64,000 bases of DNA, from positions 62,001-126,000 of the forward strand of contig CACESU010000001.1 of NCBI GenBank assembly GCA_902562285.1, in the 5' to 3' direction. The position numbers were made by a program, and so were the translations under genes. This DNA comes from an uncultured Alphaproteobacteria bacterium. Its GTDB lineage: Bacteria; Pseudomonadota; Alphaproteobacteria; Rhodobacterales; Rhodobacteraceae. The notes below the pieces were generated by a model, which saw nothing but the letters and a program-made list of their open reading frames with translations, was not told the DNA's origin and did no database searches. Shown here piece by piece: positions 28,498 through 39,710 of the stretch. Positions within the stretch are counted from its first letter, which is position 1. Each line of letters starts with the position of its first letter.

Positions 28498-30057
28498 TCA
28501 CTCCCACTCAATAGTCCCAGGTGGTTTTGACGTAATATCATATGTTACCCTATTAATTCCTTTTACTTCATTTATAATTCTCGTTGACGTATCTTTTAGA
28601 AATTCGTGTTCAAATGGATAATAGTCTGCAGTCATTCCGTCAACTGATGTAACTGCACGAAGAGTGCAGGCAAATTCATATGTTCGTTTGTCTCCCATCA
28701 CACCAACTGTTTTTATTGGTAAAATTGCTGCAAAAGCTTGCCAAATTTCATCATATAAACCAAATTTCTTTATTTGATCGATATATATATAATCAGCTTC
28801 CCTTAATATTTTAATTTTTTCTTTAGTTATTTTACCAGGACATCTTATTGCTAAACCAGGACCAGGAAAAGGGTGGCGATTAATAAATTCTTTACTTATT
28901 CCAAGTTCTTTTCCCAATTTTCTTACTTCATCTTTAAAAACTTCTCTTAAAGGCTCTATTAGTTTCAATCCCATTTTTTTTGGTAAACCACCTACATTAT
29001 GATGAGATTTGATCGTTTCAGAGATTTGTCCATTTTCAGACACACTTTCAATAACATCAGGGTATAAAGTTCCTTGGCCTAAATATTTTGCATTTTTTAT
29101 TTTTTTTGCATATTTTTGAAAAATATTTATAAAAAGCTTACCTATTTTTTTTCTTTTTATTTCTGGATCTGCTACTCCTTCTATTTCCTTCATAAAAAGG
29201 GCACTCTCATCAGCATATATCAATGGTATTTTGATATTTTTTTTAAACATTTTTAAAACTTCTATTTCTTCATATTTTCTTAGGAAACCATGATTTACGA
29301 AAATACAGGTTAGCTGTTTATTTATAGCTTTATGGAGTAAAGTTGCAGTAACTGTACTATCTACACCCCCTGAAATACCACAAATTACTCTATCTTTTTT
29401 TACAATATCTTTTATATTTTGGATCATTTCATTTTTATATGCCTGCATTGTCCAATCACCATTAAAACCGGCAATTTTCAAAAAGTTTTGAAAAAGTAAA
29501 ATACCTTTTGGAGTATGATGAACTTCTGGATGAAATTGAACACCATAAAAGTTTCTTTTTGTATCTGCAACTACAGCATGAGGCGCATTTTTAGAGATTG
29601 CAAATACTTCAAATCCTGGAGCTATTTTTGAAACGTGGTCTCCATGACTCATCCAAACTACTTCCTTAGTATCATTAAACCAGCCTTCGAGTAGTTTTGT
29701 TTCTTTTTTTAGTTTTAGAAATGCTCTTCCAAACTCTGATGAAAATTTGCTATTTTTTACTTTTCCGCCGAGCTGATGCATCATTAATTGCTGTCCATAG
29801 CAAATACCAAGTATTGGTATTCCTAATTCATAAATAAAAGAACTTACTTTAGGACTATGTTGGTCATTAACACTTTTTGGGCCACCGGATAATACAATAG
29901 CTCTTGGTAAAAGAGTTTTCAAAAATAATTCTGAAATATTCTGATATGGATGTATTTCACAATAAATTTTTTTTTCTCGTAGCCTTCTTGCTATGAGTTT
30001 GGTAACTTGACTTCCAAAGTCGACAATTAGTAGAGTTTGGTGCTTGTTATGTTTCAT
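28498..30057 (-). CDS. guaA: GMP synthase (glutamine-hydrolysing)
   Basis: [54 protein letters not shown]-term [15 protein letters not shown]. Confidence 0.98.
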   Translation of the reverse strand: MKHNKHQTLLIVDFGSQVTKLIARRLREKKIYCEIHPYQNISELFLKTLLPRAIVLSGGPKSVNDQHSPKVSSFIYELGIPILGICYGQQLMMHQLGGKVKNSKFSSEFGRAFLKLKKETKLLEGWFNDTKEVVWMSHGDHVSKIAPGFEVFAISKNAPHAVVADTKRNFYGVQFHPEVHHTPKGILLFQNFLKIAGFNGDWTMQAYKNEMIQNIKDIVKKDRVICGISGGVDSTVTATLLHKAINKQLTCIFVNHGFLRKYEEIEVLKMFKKNIKIPLIYADESALFMKEIEGVADPEIKRKKIGKLFINIFQKYAKKIKNAKYLGQGTLYPDVIESVSENGQISETIKSHHNVGGLPKKMGLKLIEPLREVFKDEVRKLGKELGISKEFINRHPFPGPGLAIRCPGKITKEKIKILREADYIYIDQIKKFGLYDEIWQAFAAILPIKTVGVMGDKRTYEFACTLRAVTSVDGMTADYYPFEHEFLKDTSTRIINEVKGINRVTYDITSKPPGTIEWE

Positions 30058-30219
30058 AACTAACTATTATTCTTTTAAAAATAATATTGCAAGATACCCT
30101 AAAACTATATTATGAAATTTATAAGTAAGTTACTTTGATTATTTAGATTAAGCAAAATTAAAATATTTTCATACATATTTAGTTATAATATATTTTATTT
30201 AATTATAAAAGGTTTGAAC

Positions 30220-31755
30220 ATGGCAAGTAGAAGAATACGAGGGGCAGGAGGACAATCTGCGAGAAGAGCTGCAAGAACAAATCTTGTTATAGATACTGCT
30301 AAATATATAGAAAGAAATATTCCTAATTTTGAAATTATGAATTTAGAATCTATTGAAATTATTGAAGAAAAAGCAGAACAAGTTCTCGAAAATATAGGGG
30401 TAAAATTTCTGGATAACCCAAAGGCACTAAAGTTATGGAAGGATGCTGGTGCTGATGTAACAGGCGAACTAGTGAAAATTCCTAAAGGTTTATCAAAGAA
30501 ATTATGTAGTACAGCACCTGGTAGAATAATTCAGCATGCTAGGAATCCTAAAAGAACAGTAGAAATAGGTGGTAGAAGTTTAGTTCTTGCGCCAGTCTAT
30601 GGACCACCTTTTGTTAGAGACATTGAAAAAGGCAGGAGATATGCAACTATTTCTGATTTTGAAAAGTTTGTAAAATTAGGCTACATGTCCAAATGGTTAC
30701 ATCATTCTGGCGGCACCCTGTGCGAACCAACCGATGTTCCTGTTAATAAAAGACATTTGGATATGTTATTTTCTCATATTCTATATTCTGATAAACCGTT
30801 TATGGGGTCTGTAACCGCTCCTGAAAGGGCAAGAGACAGTATTGATATGGTAAAAATCCTTTTTGGAGACGAATTTGTAAATAAAAATACTGTTTTAACT
30901 AGTTTAATAAATATAAATTCACCACTTACTTTTGATTCAATAATGATGGGAGCACTTGAAGAATATGTATCTAATCAGCAAGCTTGCATAATATCACCCT
31001 TTATAGTTGGTGGTGCTATGTCACCAGTCTCAGTTGCAGGAACTTTAGTTCAAGTTCTTGCAGAAGTTCTATCTGGAGTTGCTTATTCTCAATTATTAAA
31101 TCCTGGTGCTCCAGTAATTTTTGGTGCATTTGTAACATCCATAGATATGAATTCTGGAGCACCAACTTTTGGAACACCTGAAGCTAGTAAGATTTTGTAT
31201 GGAGCTGGACAATTAGCCAGAAGATTAGGTTTACCATTTCGTTCAGGTGGAGCACTTTGTGGCTCAAAATTAACAGACGCGCAGTCCGCTTATGAAAGTT
31301 CTAATACCTTACAGGCTGCACTTCATGGAGGTGTAAATTTCATGCTTCACTCATGTGGTTGGTTAGAAGGTGGATTAGTCTCTAGTTTTGAAAAGTTTGT
31401 TATAGATGCAGATCAACTTGGAGCATTGCATACACTCAGTTCTGGTATTGACATTTCAACCAATGGCCTAGCTATTAAAGCATTAGAAGAAGTTGGTCCC
31501 TCTGGACATTTTTTAGGTTGTAATCATACACAATTAAATTTTGAAAATGCTTTTTGGCGAAGTGATATTTTTGATTATAAGCCATTTGAAACTTGGCAAG
31601 AGGAAGGTGCAAAAGATACCACATCTAATGCAAGTAAAAGGGTAAAATCCTTACTTGAGAATTATATAAAACCTGAACTAGATATTTCTGTTGAAGAAGA
31701 ATTAAGAGATTTTATAAAAATTAAAAAAGATTCTATGCCGGATTCGTTTGTATAA
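30220..31755 (+). CDS. Trimethylamine methyltransferase (MttB) family protein, no in-frame amber codon
   Basis: RRIRGAGGQSARRAARTN; continuous ORF with LHGGVNFMLHSCGWLEGGLVSSFEKFVIDADQLG. Confidence 0.9.
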   Translation: MASRRIRGAGGQSARRAARTNLVIDTAKYIERNIPNFEIMNLESIEIIEEKAEQVLENIGVKFLDNPKALKLWKDAGADVTGELVKIPKGLSKKLCSTAPGRIIQHARNPKRTVEIGGRSLVLAPVYGPPFVRDIEKGRRYATISDFEKFVKLGYMSKWLHHSGGTLCEPTDVPVNKRHLDMLFSHILYSDKPFMGSVTAPERARDSIDMVKILFGDEFVNKNTVLTSLININSPLTFDSIMMGALEEYVSNQQACIISPFIVGGAMSPVSVAGTLVQVLAEVLSGVAYSQLLNPGAPVIFGAFVTSIDMNSGAPTFGTPEASKILYGAGQLARRLGLPFRSGGALCGSKLTDAQSAYESSNTLQAALHGGVNFMLHSCGWLEGGLVSSFEKFVIDADQLGALHTLSSGIDISTNGLAIKALEEVGPSGHFLGCNHTQLNFENAFWRSDIFDYKPFETWQEEGAKDTTSNASKRVKSLLENYIKPELDISVEEELRDFIKIKKDSMPDSFV

Positions 31756-31758
31756 AAC

Positions 31759-32505
31759 CTAACAAACATTTATAATTCCCATAAAATCGTCAGATTTCAA
31801 AGATGCTCCGCCAATAAGCGCACCATCAACATCAGTTAAATCAAAAATATCCCTGGCATTATTTGGTTTAACCGACCCTCCATACAAAAATCTCATTTTA
31901 TTTGCAGTGTCTATACCTTTAATTTTGGAAACTAAAGATCTCAACTCTTTATGTACAACTTCTATTTCTTTAAGACTTGGAATTCTTCCAGTTCCAATAG
32001 CCCAAATTGGTTCATACGCAACAACAGTATTTGTCTCATTTGAGATAGAAGGCATTGAGTTTTTAAGTTGGGTACAAACTGTTGTACTAGTTAAGCCCAT
32101 ATTTTTTTCTTCTTCTGTTTCGCCTATACAAATTATTGTGAGTAAATCTGAATTTATTATCGATTCTGCCTTTTTACTAATTATTTCATTGGTTTCTTTG
32201 TAAATTTGTCTTCTTTCTGAATGTCCTACAATTATTACTTTAGCACCAGCATCTTTAAGCATCTTTGCTGAAACATCACCAGTGTATGCTCCGCTTTCTT
32301 CATGATGACAATTTTGTGCTCCAATTAACAATTTCTTATGACTAATATTTTCATTAGCTTTGCTAATTATTGTATTAGGCAGACATAGGGCTATATCACC
32401 TTCATAACCTTCACTAAGTTTGTCGATTTTTGAAATTTCGCTAATGGTATCTAAAGTCCCATTCATTTTCCAATTTCCTGCAATAAAATTTTTTCTTTTA
32501 TTCAT
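31759..32505 (-). CDS. tpiA: Triosephosphate isomerase
   Basis: FIAGNWKMNGT; VIVGHSERRQ; VAYEPIWAIGTGR; LYGGSVKPNN. Confidence 0.97.
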   Translation of the reverse strand: MNKRKNFIAGNWKMNGTLDTISEISKIDKLSEGYEGDIALCLPNTIISKANENISHKKLLIGAQNCHHEESGAYTGDVSAKMLKDAGAKVIIVGHSERRQIYKETNEIISKKAESIINSDLLTIICIGETEEEKNMGLTSTTVCTQLKNSMPSISNETNTVVAYEPIWAIGTGRIPSLKEIEVVHKELRSLVSKIKGIDTANKMRFLYGGSVKPNNARDIFDLTDVDGALIGGASLKSDDFMGIINVC

Positions 32506-32584
32506 TTCATCTCCATAAGCATACCAAAGTCACTTAAAATTTACTAAGCAAATTACAAAAAAACAAATTTGAAAATTTTACCCA

Positions 32585-32911
32585 TCAGAATTTTATGGAT
32601 TCTCCACAACCACAAGCTTCTTTAACATTTGGGTTTTTAAATTTAAATCCTGATTCAAGGATCCCATCTTCATAATCTATGGTAGTACCAAATAGATACA
32701 TTTGGGCAAGTGGTGCAATGATTACTTTAGCACCGTCAAAATCAATTATTTCTTCATTTTTTTCTACTTTATCAACGTATTCCATAAAGTATTCCATACC
32801 TGCACAGCCACCTTTTTTTAAATCTAGGCGTAGTGCAAATTTTTGTGATTTAACAGTAAGTTCTCTGATTTTGTTAATTGCTTTTTCTGTTAAATTTATT
32901 GGATTGTTCAT
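32585..32911 (-). CDS. Iron-sulfur cluster assembly accessory protein (IscA/SufA/HesB)
   Basis: LRLDLKKGGCAGMEYFMEYVD ... ACGCGESIKF. Confidence 0.92.
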   Translation of the reverse strand: MNNPINLTEKAINKIRELTVKSQKFALRLDLKKGGCAGMEYFMEYVDKVEKNEEIIDFDGAKVIIAPLAQMYLFGTTIDYEDGILESGFKFKNPNVKEACGCGESIKF

Positions 32912-32921
32912 ACTATTACAC

Positions 32922-33317
32922 CTACATAAATCCAAGTTCAAGGCGGGCTTCGTCACTCATCATATCCATTCCCCACTGAGGTTCCCAAACTATCTCGACA
33001 TTAACAGATTTAATCCCATTTACTGGCTTTACAGCATCTTGAACCCATCCAGGCATGTCTTCTGCAACAGGACAACCAGGAGCAGTAAGACTCATTAAAA
33101 TTGACGCATCTCCATTATTATTTATTTCTATAGTATATATTAGTCCTAAATCATATATATTAACAGGTATCTCGGGATCAAATACAGTCTTACAAGCTTC
33201 TACTACTTTAGGATATAGGGGATGTTCCGTAGTTGAAGGTTTTATTAAAGTTATATTTTCAATTTGGTTATCTTTATCATCTATTGTATACGAATTATTA
33301 TTATTAAATTCTTCCAT
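32922..33317 (-). CDS. DUF59/MIP18-family metal-sulfur cluster assembly protein (SufT/PaaD-like)
   Basis: [48 protein letters not shown]; start at MEEFNNNN preferred. Confidence 0.9.
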   Translation of the reverse strand: MEEFNNNNSYTIDDKDNQIENITLIKPSTTEHPLYPKVVEACKTVFDPEIPVNIYDLGLIYTIEINNNGDASILMSLTAPGCPVAEDMPGWVQDAVKPVNGIKSVNVEIVWEPQWGMDMMSDEARLELGFM

Positions 33318-33363
33318 TTTATTACCTTCAAAATTTATATTTATTATTTTAAATAGGTTTTCA

Positions 33364-34476
33364 ATGAATTTCAAGATTAAAGGCACAGACGGTAAAGCAA
33401 GAGTAGGCGAATTACAATTAAAACGTGGATTAATTAAAACACCTGCATTTATGCCAGTTGGAACTGCAGCGACAGTAAAAGCAATGTTACCAGAAAATGT
33501 TAAAGCTTTAGGTGCAGATATTATTCTTTGTAATACTTATCATTTAATGTTGAGACCAGGTGAAAATTTAATCAATTCTTTAGGGGGACTACACAAATTT
33601 ATGAATTGGGAAAGACCAATACTTACTGATAGTGGTGGATTTCAAGTAATGAGTTTGAGTGGTTTATCTAGAAAGTCTAATAATGGGGTGGAATTTCGTT
33701 CTCATATTGATGGAAAGAAATATTTTTTATCTCCAGAATATTCCATAAAAATACAAAAAACCTTAGGTAGTGACATCATTATGTGTTTTGATGATTGCGC
33801 TAGTTTTAAATCTAGCAAAAATGATATTTCAAATAGTATGAAAAGGTCAATAAATTGGGCTATCAGATCAAAAGAAGAATTTGATTTAACAAAATCTGGA
33901 ATATTATTTGGTATTCAGCAAGGTGGTATTTATAATGACTTAAGAGACGAAAGCAGACAAAAACTGCTAGAAATTGATTTTCAGGGTTATGCTTTAGGAG
34001 GTTTGGCAGTTGGAGAGCCGCAAACTAAAATGTTTAAAGTTTTAGATTCGTCAGCACATAAATTTCCTGAAAACAAACCTAGGTACTTAATGGGTGTTGG
34101 GAAACCAGATGACATTGTTGGAGCCGTATCTAGAGGTATTGATATGTTTGATTGTGTTCTACCAACTAGATCTGGAAGAACAGGTCAAGCTTTATCAAGA
34201 AGGGGACCTCTAAATATTAAAAACTCCAGGCATAGGAAAGATTCAAGGCCTTTAGATCCTGATTGTAGTTGTTATACTTGTTCCCATTATTCTAGATCCT
34301 ACTTGCATCATGTTTTCAAATCAGGAGAAATTATTTCAGCTATACTACTTACATGGCATAATTTATATTATTACCAAGAGCTTATGAATGATATAAGAAA
34401 TGCTATAATGAATAAAAAATTAGATATTTTTTTAAAAGATTTTTATAATTTGCAAAAATCTGGAGACTTACATTAA
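33364..34476 (+). CDS. tgt: tRNA-guanine transglycosylase
   Basis: [54 protein letters not shown]-terminal Zn motif [16 protein letters not shown]. Confidence 0.97.
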   Translation: MNFKIKGTDGKARVGELQLKRGLIKTPAFMPVGTAATVKAMLPENVKALGADIILCNTYHLMLRPGENLINSLGGLHKFMNWERPILTDSGGFQVMSLSGLSRKSNNGVEFRSHIDGKKYFLSPEYSIKIQKTLGSDIIMCFDDCASFKSSKNDISNSMKRSINWAIRSKEEFDLTKSGILFGIQQGGIYNDLRDESRQKLLEIDFQGYALGGLAVGEPQTKMFKVLDSSAHKFPENKPRYLMGVGKPDDIVGAVSRGIDMFDCVLPTRSGRTGQALSRRGPLNIKNSRHRKDSRPLDPDCSCYTCSHYSRSYLHHVFKSGEIISAILLTWHNLYYYQELMNDIRNAIMNKKLDIFLKDFYNLQKSGDLH

Positions 34477-34538
34477 TTTGATCTATGGTTTGCAATATTA
34501 CTATTTGAAAAATGAAATAACTTAAATTAAATGTATTT

Positions 34539-34567
34539 CTTGAAACTGTTGTTTAATGAACATATCT
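34539..34567 (+). promoter_or_regulatory. RpoH (sigma32)-like promoter upstream of lon
   Basis: CTTGAAA-N15-CATATCT, 58 bp upstream of the lon ATG. Confidence 0.4.
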
Positions 34568-34624
34568 ATATCCAAGCAGTTTATTATTTCGCATTATATA
34601 TTATTTTAAGAGATAGGTGTTGTC

Positions 34625-37039
34625 ATGGCTAAAGCAAATAAAATTATTCAACCAGTTCTACCTCTGAGAGATATTGTAGTTTTTCCTAATATGATTGTTA
34701 GACTTTTTGTTGGTAGAGAAAAATCCGTTCGAGCTTTAGAAGATGTAATGAAGGAAAACAAGGAAATTCTACTAGTAAGTCAAATTGATGCAACACAAGA
34801 TGAACCAACTGAAGATACTATTAATAAAATTGGTGTTTCAGCAAACGTTCTTCAAATTTTAAAACTACCCGATGGTGCAGTTAAAATTTTAGTTGAAGGA
34901 AAAAATAGAGTTAAAATTGAAAAATTCACAAATAACAAAGATTTTTTTGAAGCTGAAGCGATCCTATTGAATGACACCATTAATAAAACTGAAGAAATTG
35001 AAGCTCTTAGGAGATCAGTTATAGATGAGTTTGATCGATATGCCAAATTAAATAAAAACATACCTGAGGAAGCCTTAAAAGCCATAACTGAAGCAGATAA
35101 TCCTTCTAAACTAGCCGACACAGTGGCAGGCCATTTAAGTGTTACTGTCGAAAAAAAACAAGAACTCTTAGAAATAATTGATTTACGGAAAAGACTAGAG
35201 ACCATTTTTAGCATAATGCAAGGAGAAATGAGTGTTTTAAGAGTTGAGAAAAAAATAAAATCCAGAGTTAAAAACCAAATGGAGCGAACTCAAAGAGAAT
35301 ATTATTTAAATGAGCAAATGAAAGCTATTCAGAAGGAATTAGGTGATGGCACTGAAGCTCAAGATGAGTTGGCTGAAATAGAAGAAAAAATATCAAATAT
35401 AAAACTCAGTAAGGAAGCTAAAGATAAAGCACTTGCAGAATTAAAAAAACTAAAATCTATGTCTCCAATGTCAGCTGAAGCTACTGTTGTGAGAAACTAT
35501 TTAGATTGGATACTATCTATTCCGTGGGGAAAACAAAGCAGAGTAAAGAAAGACCTTAATCGGGCACAGAAAATACTTGATGATGACCATTGTGGTTTAG
35601 AAAAAGTAAAAGAAAGAATTGTTGAATATTTAGCAATACAACAAAGATCTAAGAAAATAAAAGGTCCAATCCTTTGTTTAGTTGGTCCACCAGGCGTTGG
35701 TAAAACGTCTTTAGGAAAATCAATTGCATCCGCTACTGGTAGAGAATTTATTCGTATTGCATTAGGTGGCGTTCATGATGAGAGTGAAATAAGGGGTCAT
35801 AGAAGAACATATATTGGTTCTATGCCTGGAAAAATTATACAGTCTATGAAAAAAGCAAAAACAAATAATCCTCTCATTCTTTTAGATGAAGTAGATAAAA
35901 TGGGTAGAGATTTTAGAGGTGATCCAGCAAGTGCTATGTTAGAAGTCTTAGATCCTGAACAAAATAGTAGTTTCACTGATCATTATTTAGAAGTGGAGTA
36001 TGACTTATCTAATGTAATGTTTATCACAACTGCAAATACATACAATATGGCAAGACCATTATTAGATAGAATGGAAATAATAAGTCTTGCAGGTTATACA
36101 GAAATTGAGAAAAGAGATATTGCTACTGAACATTTAATTTCTAAACAGATGAAAGCTCATGGTCTCAAAGATACTGAATTTAATATAAATGAAAATGGTC
36201 TTTTGGAAATAATAAGGAGATACACTCGAGAAGCTGGTGTTCGAAATTTAGAAAGAGAAATAGCAAAACTTTGTAGAAAATCCTTAACAAAAATCATTAA
36301 AGGAGAAGCAAAAAAAATAAGTATTAATTTAAAGAACATTGAAGATTTTTTGGGTGTTAAAAAATTCAAATTTGGATTAGCAGAAGAAGAAAATCAGATT
36401 GGAGTTACTACTGGATTAGCATGGACAGAAACTGGAGGAGACTTGTTATCTATAGAGGCCTTACAATTACCTGGAAAGGGTAGAATGAAGTCTACTGGAA
36501 AACTCGGGGAAGTTATGAAAGAAAGCATAGATGCCGCATCAAGTTTTGTAAGATCGAAGTCTCCATCCCTTGGTATTAAGCCGCCACTTTTTGAAAAATT
36601 AGATATTCATGTTCATGTGCCTGAAGGTGCAACTCCAAAGGACGGTCCATCCGCTGGCATAGCTATGGTCACCTCTATTGTTTCTGTTCTTACGGAGATA
36701 CCTATTCGCAGAGATATAGCTATGACTGGAGAAGTGACACTTCGTGGAAATATATTGCCTATAGGAGGGTTAAAAGAAAAATTGTTAGCAGCTTTGCGTG
36801 GAGGGATAACAACGGTATTGATTCCAAAAGATAATGCTAAGGATTTACGTGAAATTCCTGATCAAGTCAAAAATGGTCTTGAAATAATACCACTTTCGCA
36901 TGTCAGTGAAGTATTAAATATTGCATTAGTTGAGAAACCAAAAGCTATAGAATGGGATCCAACATCTATGATATCAAGTAGTGCAGAAAGTAAAAAAGGG
37001 GATGACGAACTAGACAGTGAAACTTCCATTGCTCATTAG
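34625..37039 (+). CDS. lon: ATP-dependent protease La
   Basis: GPPGVGKTSLGKSIA; VHVPEGATPKDGPSAGIAMVTSIVS; LPIGGLKEKLLAA. Confidence 0.98.
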   Translation: MAKANKIIQPVLPLRDIVVFPNMIVRLFVGREKSVRALEDVMKENKEILLVSQIDATQDEPTEDTINKIGVSANVLQILKLPDGAVKILVEGKNRVKIEKFTNNKDFFEAEAILLNDTINKTEEIEALRRSVIDEFDRYAKLNKNIPEEALKAITEADNPSKLADTVAGHLSVTVEKKQELLEIIDLRKRLETIFSIMQGEMSVLRVEKKIKSRVKNQMERTQREYYLNEQMKAIQKELGDGTEAQDELAEIEEKISNIKLSKEAKDKALAELKKLKSMSPMSAEATVVRNYLDWILSIPWGKQSRVKKDLNRAQKILDDDHCGLEKVKERIVEYLAIQQRSKKIKGPILCLVGPPGVGKTSLGKSIASATGREFIRIALGGVHDESEIRGHRRTYIGSMPGKIIQSMKKAKTNNPLILLDEVDKMGRDFRGDPASAMLEVLDPEQNSSFTDHYLEVEYDLSNVMFITTANTYNMARPLLDRMEIISLAGYTEIEKRDIATEHLISKQMKAHGLKDTEFNINENGLLEIIRRYTREAGVRNLEREIAKLCRKSLTKIIKGEAKKISINLKNIEDFLGVKKFKFGLAEEENQIGVTTGLAWTETGGDLLSIEALQLPGKGRMKSTGKLGEVMKESIDAASSFVRSKSPSLGIKPPLFEKLDIHVHVPEGATPKDGPSAGIAMVTSIVSVLTEIPIRRDIAMTGEVTLRGNILPIGGLKEKLLAALRGGITTVLIPKDNAKDLREIPDQVKNGLEIIPLSHVSEVLNIALVEKPKAIEWDPTSMISSSAESKKGDDELDSETSIAH

Positions 37040-37122
37040 GCATCTTTACTATAATCATTGTATACAAAAAAATAGTTATTGAATTAAATTTATATTATTA
37101 TTATCATTTTACTGTTTTCTTT

Positions 37123-37198
37123 GGGTGATTAGCTCAGTTGGTAGAGCGCTTCGTTTACACCGAAGATGTCAGGAGTTCGAGTCTCTTATCACCCACCA
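37123..37198 (+). tRNA. tRNA-Val (anticodon TAC)
   Basis: GGGTGATTAGCTCAGTTGGTAGAGCGCTTCGTTTACACCGAAGATGTCAGGAGTTCGAGTCTCTTATCACCCACCA; full cloverleaf with encoded CCA. Confidence 0.97.
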
Positions 37199-37603
37199 AT
37201 ATACTGATTTCATTACATTTTATTTTTAAAAAAATGAAAAAAAGTGGTTTTTGAGAAAATTTATGTTTATGCTTTTTATCCACATTAGTTAAAGCTTTAT
37301 TTTGCTATTAATTAGTGCTGTGATTCCCAGACGTTTTTAATGCTAATTTAGCGAAAGCATTCGCTCGCATTTCTTCTGCATTTCGCATATAGATCTGGAC
37401 TGTTCTGATATTAACGAGGTCAGATCGAGACGCCGAATTTCATCAGTCCAATATCTACTCATACTTCTTCAAGATTAAATAATAACATCAGAATTGACAA
37501 AACTAAACTGACAAAACCTGTTATGAGTTGTATTTATTTCTCGTTGAAATAATATTTACGTAATCTCAATTGTAAATAGAATTTATTTTTTGTACTAGTA
37601 ATC

Positions 37604-39466
37604 ATGAATACCGAAATTGATCGTAAAATTGCTGTGATCTTTGCAACTGATGTTGTTGGTTATAGCAAACATATGGAAGCGAATGAAAGTGAAACCGTTA
37701 ATAACCTTCGAGCATGTGAAAAGCTACTGAGGGCGATTTTCGATAAGCATAAGGGACGTTTATTCAATACAGGTGGGGACTCTTTTCTTGCTGAGTTTCC
37801 CAGTGCTGTATCCGCAGTAGAATGCGCAGTCGAGTTTCAGGAAGCTATCAAAGAGAGAAACGCATCTGATGAAACAATCGTAAAGCTCGAATTTCGTATA
37901 GGGATCAACTCGGGTGATGTCATCAAAGAAAAGGACAACCTCCTTGGTGATGGTGTCAACATAGCGGCGAGATTGGAAGCACTCGCACAGCCAAATGGCA
38001 TCACCATCTCCAAAGTAATTTATGATTTTGTAAAGGGCAAAACTCAGTTTGAGTTTAACGATATTGGATTTCAGAAGATCAAACAAAATGAATTCCACGC
38101 CTTTGATTTATTAGTGTTTCCTGAGCAAAAGAGAACTCTAAAACAAAAATCAAATTCTATTTTAGTATTCGCAATATCATTTATTGGTATTCTAGTAATT
38201 GCAATTCTAGGGTACTTTAATTTTTATGGAACAGGAAATAAGAATTTGGAACAGAATCCAATCATTATATCTGATAAGCCTTCCATATTTATCACAAATT
38301 TTAAAAATATCACTGGCGATCCTGCGAACAACTATCTTGGTGATGGCATTACATCAAATATTATAGCTACTTTGAATAAAAGTGAAAGATTTGAGGTTCC
38401 ACCCTCAAGTACGGTCAAATATATCCAAAAAAATGAATTAGATTATAAAGAGGTGAAAGAAAAGTATGGTATTGAATTTATAGTAACAGGAAATATCCAA
38501 GGCAATCCAAACAAATTACGAGTAACTGCTGAAATGGTGGATATTGTGGAAAATATTGTGATTTGGTCTGAAATTTACGATTTTAAAAAAGCAGATGACA
38601 TTTTCGAAATTCAAGATGCAATTTCTCTTTCAATACTTAAAGCCTCGAGGATTAAAATTGATTTTGCACCTGCTGAACCTGTATCAAAAAATGCTGAGGT
38701 CTATAAAATGCACCTAAGAGCTGGTGCTTTGTTTAGCCAAAATACGCCTGATAGTAACAAGGCGGCTCAGGAACTTTTTGAAGCTGCTCTTTCAGTTGAA
38801 CCGCAAAATCATAGAATCCTTAATGACTTGGCTTGGATTTATTGGCAAAAAATTTATATGGGAATTTCAAAAAATCGTAATGAAGATATTAAAAATGGAT
38901 TAAAATACGCCAATGCATCTTTACTTTATAGCCCAAATTTTGTTGGAGCCCTTTCCGCAAGTGCTTCTTTGGAAATGTTTGCTGGCAATTACGAAAAAAG
39001 TTGTAAAATTAATAAAACTTTGACTGATTTAGTCGAGTCTATAGCCGATCGAGCGCTTGCAGCAGCTGGACAACATTTTTGTGGAAACCTCGAAAATGCT
39101 ATTACAAATTATGAATATGTTTTGAAAAAAGCACCACATTTCTCATCATGGGTTAAATATTTATACGGTTATGCTTTGACTGAACATCAAGCGTACGATA
39201 AAGCCCTAGATTTTTTTGAGACAGAATTACAAAAAAAGCATTCTTGGTCAGGAACGGAGCAAACGTTGTATATTTTGTCTGCTTTTATTAAAATTAAACA
39301 AGGTAAAGAGAAAGAGGCATATGTTCTTTTTGAAAAGCAAAGAGAGCTTGATGGGAAAGGAAAGACAGCAAAGAGAATTAAGGGTGAACTTTTTGGCTTA
39401 AGGAATAAAACATTTTTAACCGAACTTCTGAATACGCTTGCACCACTAGGGTTACCAGATAATTAG
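37604..39466 (+). CDS. Class III adenylate/guanylate cyclase with FlgO/TolB-N-like and TPR regions
   Basis: IAVIFATDVVGYSKHM; KGRLFNTGGDSFLAEFPSAVSAVECA; GDGVNIAARLEALAQPNGITIS; TM segment then SIFITNFKNITGD and TPR-like tail. Confidence 0.9.
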   Translation: MNTEIDRKIAVIFATDVVGYSKHMEANESETVNNLRACEKLLRAIFDKHKGRLFNTGGDSFLAEFPSAVSAVECAVEFQEAIKERNASDETIVKLEFRIGINSGDVIKEKDNLLGDGVNIAARLEALAQPNGITISKVIYDFVKGKTQFEFNDIGFQKIKQNEFHAFDLLVFPEQKRTLKQKSNSILVFAISFIGILVIAILGYFNFYGTGNKNLEQNPIIISDKPSIFITNFKNITGDPANNYLGDGITSNIIATLNKSERFEVPPSSTVKYIQKNELDYKEVKEKYGIEFIVTGNIQGNPNKLRVTAEMVDIVENIVIWSEIYDFKKADDIFEIQDAISLSILKASRIKIDFAPAEPVSKNAEVYKMHLRAGALFSQNTPDSNKAAQELFEAALSVEPQNHRILNDLAWIYWQKIYMGISKNRNEDIKNGLKYANASLLYSPNFVGALSASASLEMFAGNYEKSCKINKTLTDLVESIADRALAAAGQHFCGNLENAITNYEYVLKKAPHFSSWVKYLYGYALTEHQAYDKALDFFETELQKKHSWSGTEQTLYILSAFIKIKQGKEKEAYVLFEKQRELDGKGKTAKRIKGELFGLRNKTFLTELLNTLAPLGLPDN

Positions 39467-39710
39467 GGAATAAAATGTACGAAAATTGGAAATTATGAGC
39501 TTTCTACTATATAAATTTTTCAATCGTTTCTTAACTTATTGATTTTATTGATAATTTTATTCATTATTTCTATTTGGGGTATAGATCTTTTACAAACGTA
39601 AGAAAATATTAAGCCTGTAACATTTAGTAAAGCCTTTGTGTTATTTTTTATTAGCGCTTTTTCTCAAGCTTTATCGCTTGTAAGTTATTGAAATCATAAA
39701 TCAAGTATCT

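Noticed and set aside
30220-31755. Pyrrolysine-containing MttB
   Set aside because: No in-frame TAG; the ORF is continuous through the full family length
33055-33363. N-terminal extension of the tgt ORF
   Set aside because: Extension lies antisense to the DUF59 gene; ATG at 33364 gives the normal Tgt N-terminus
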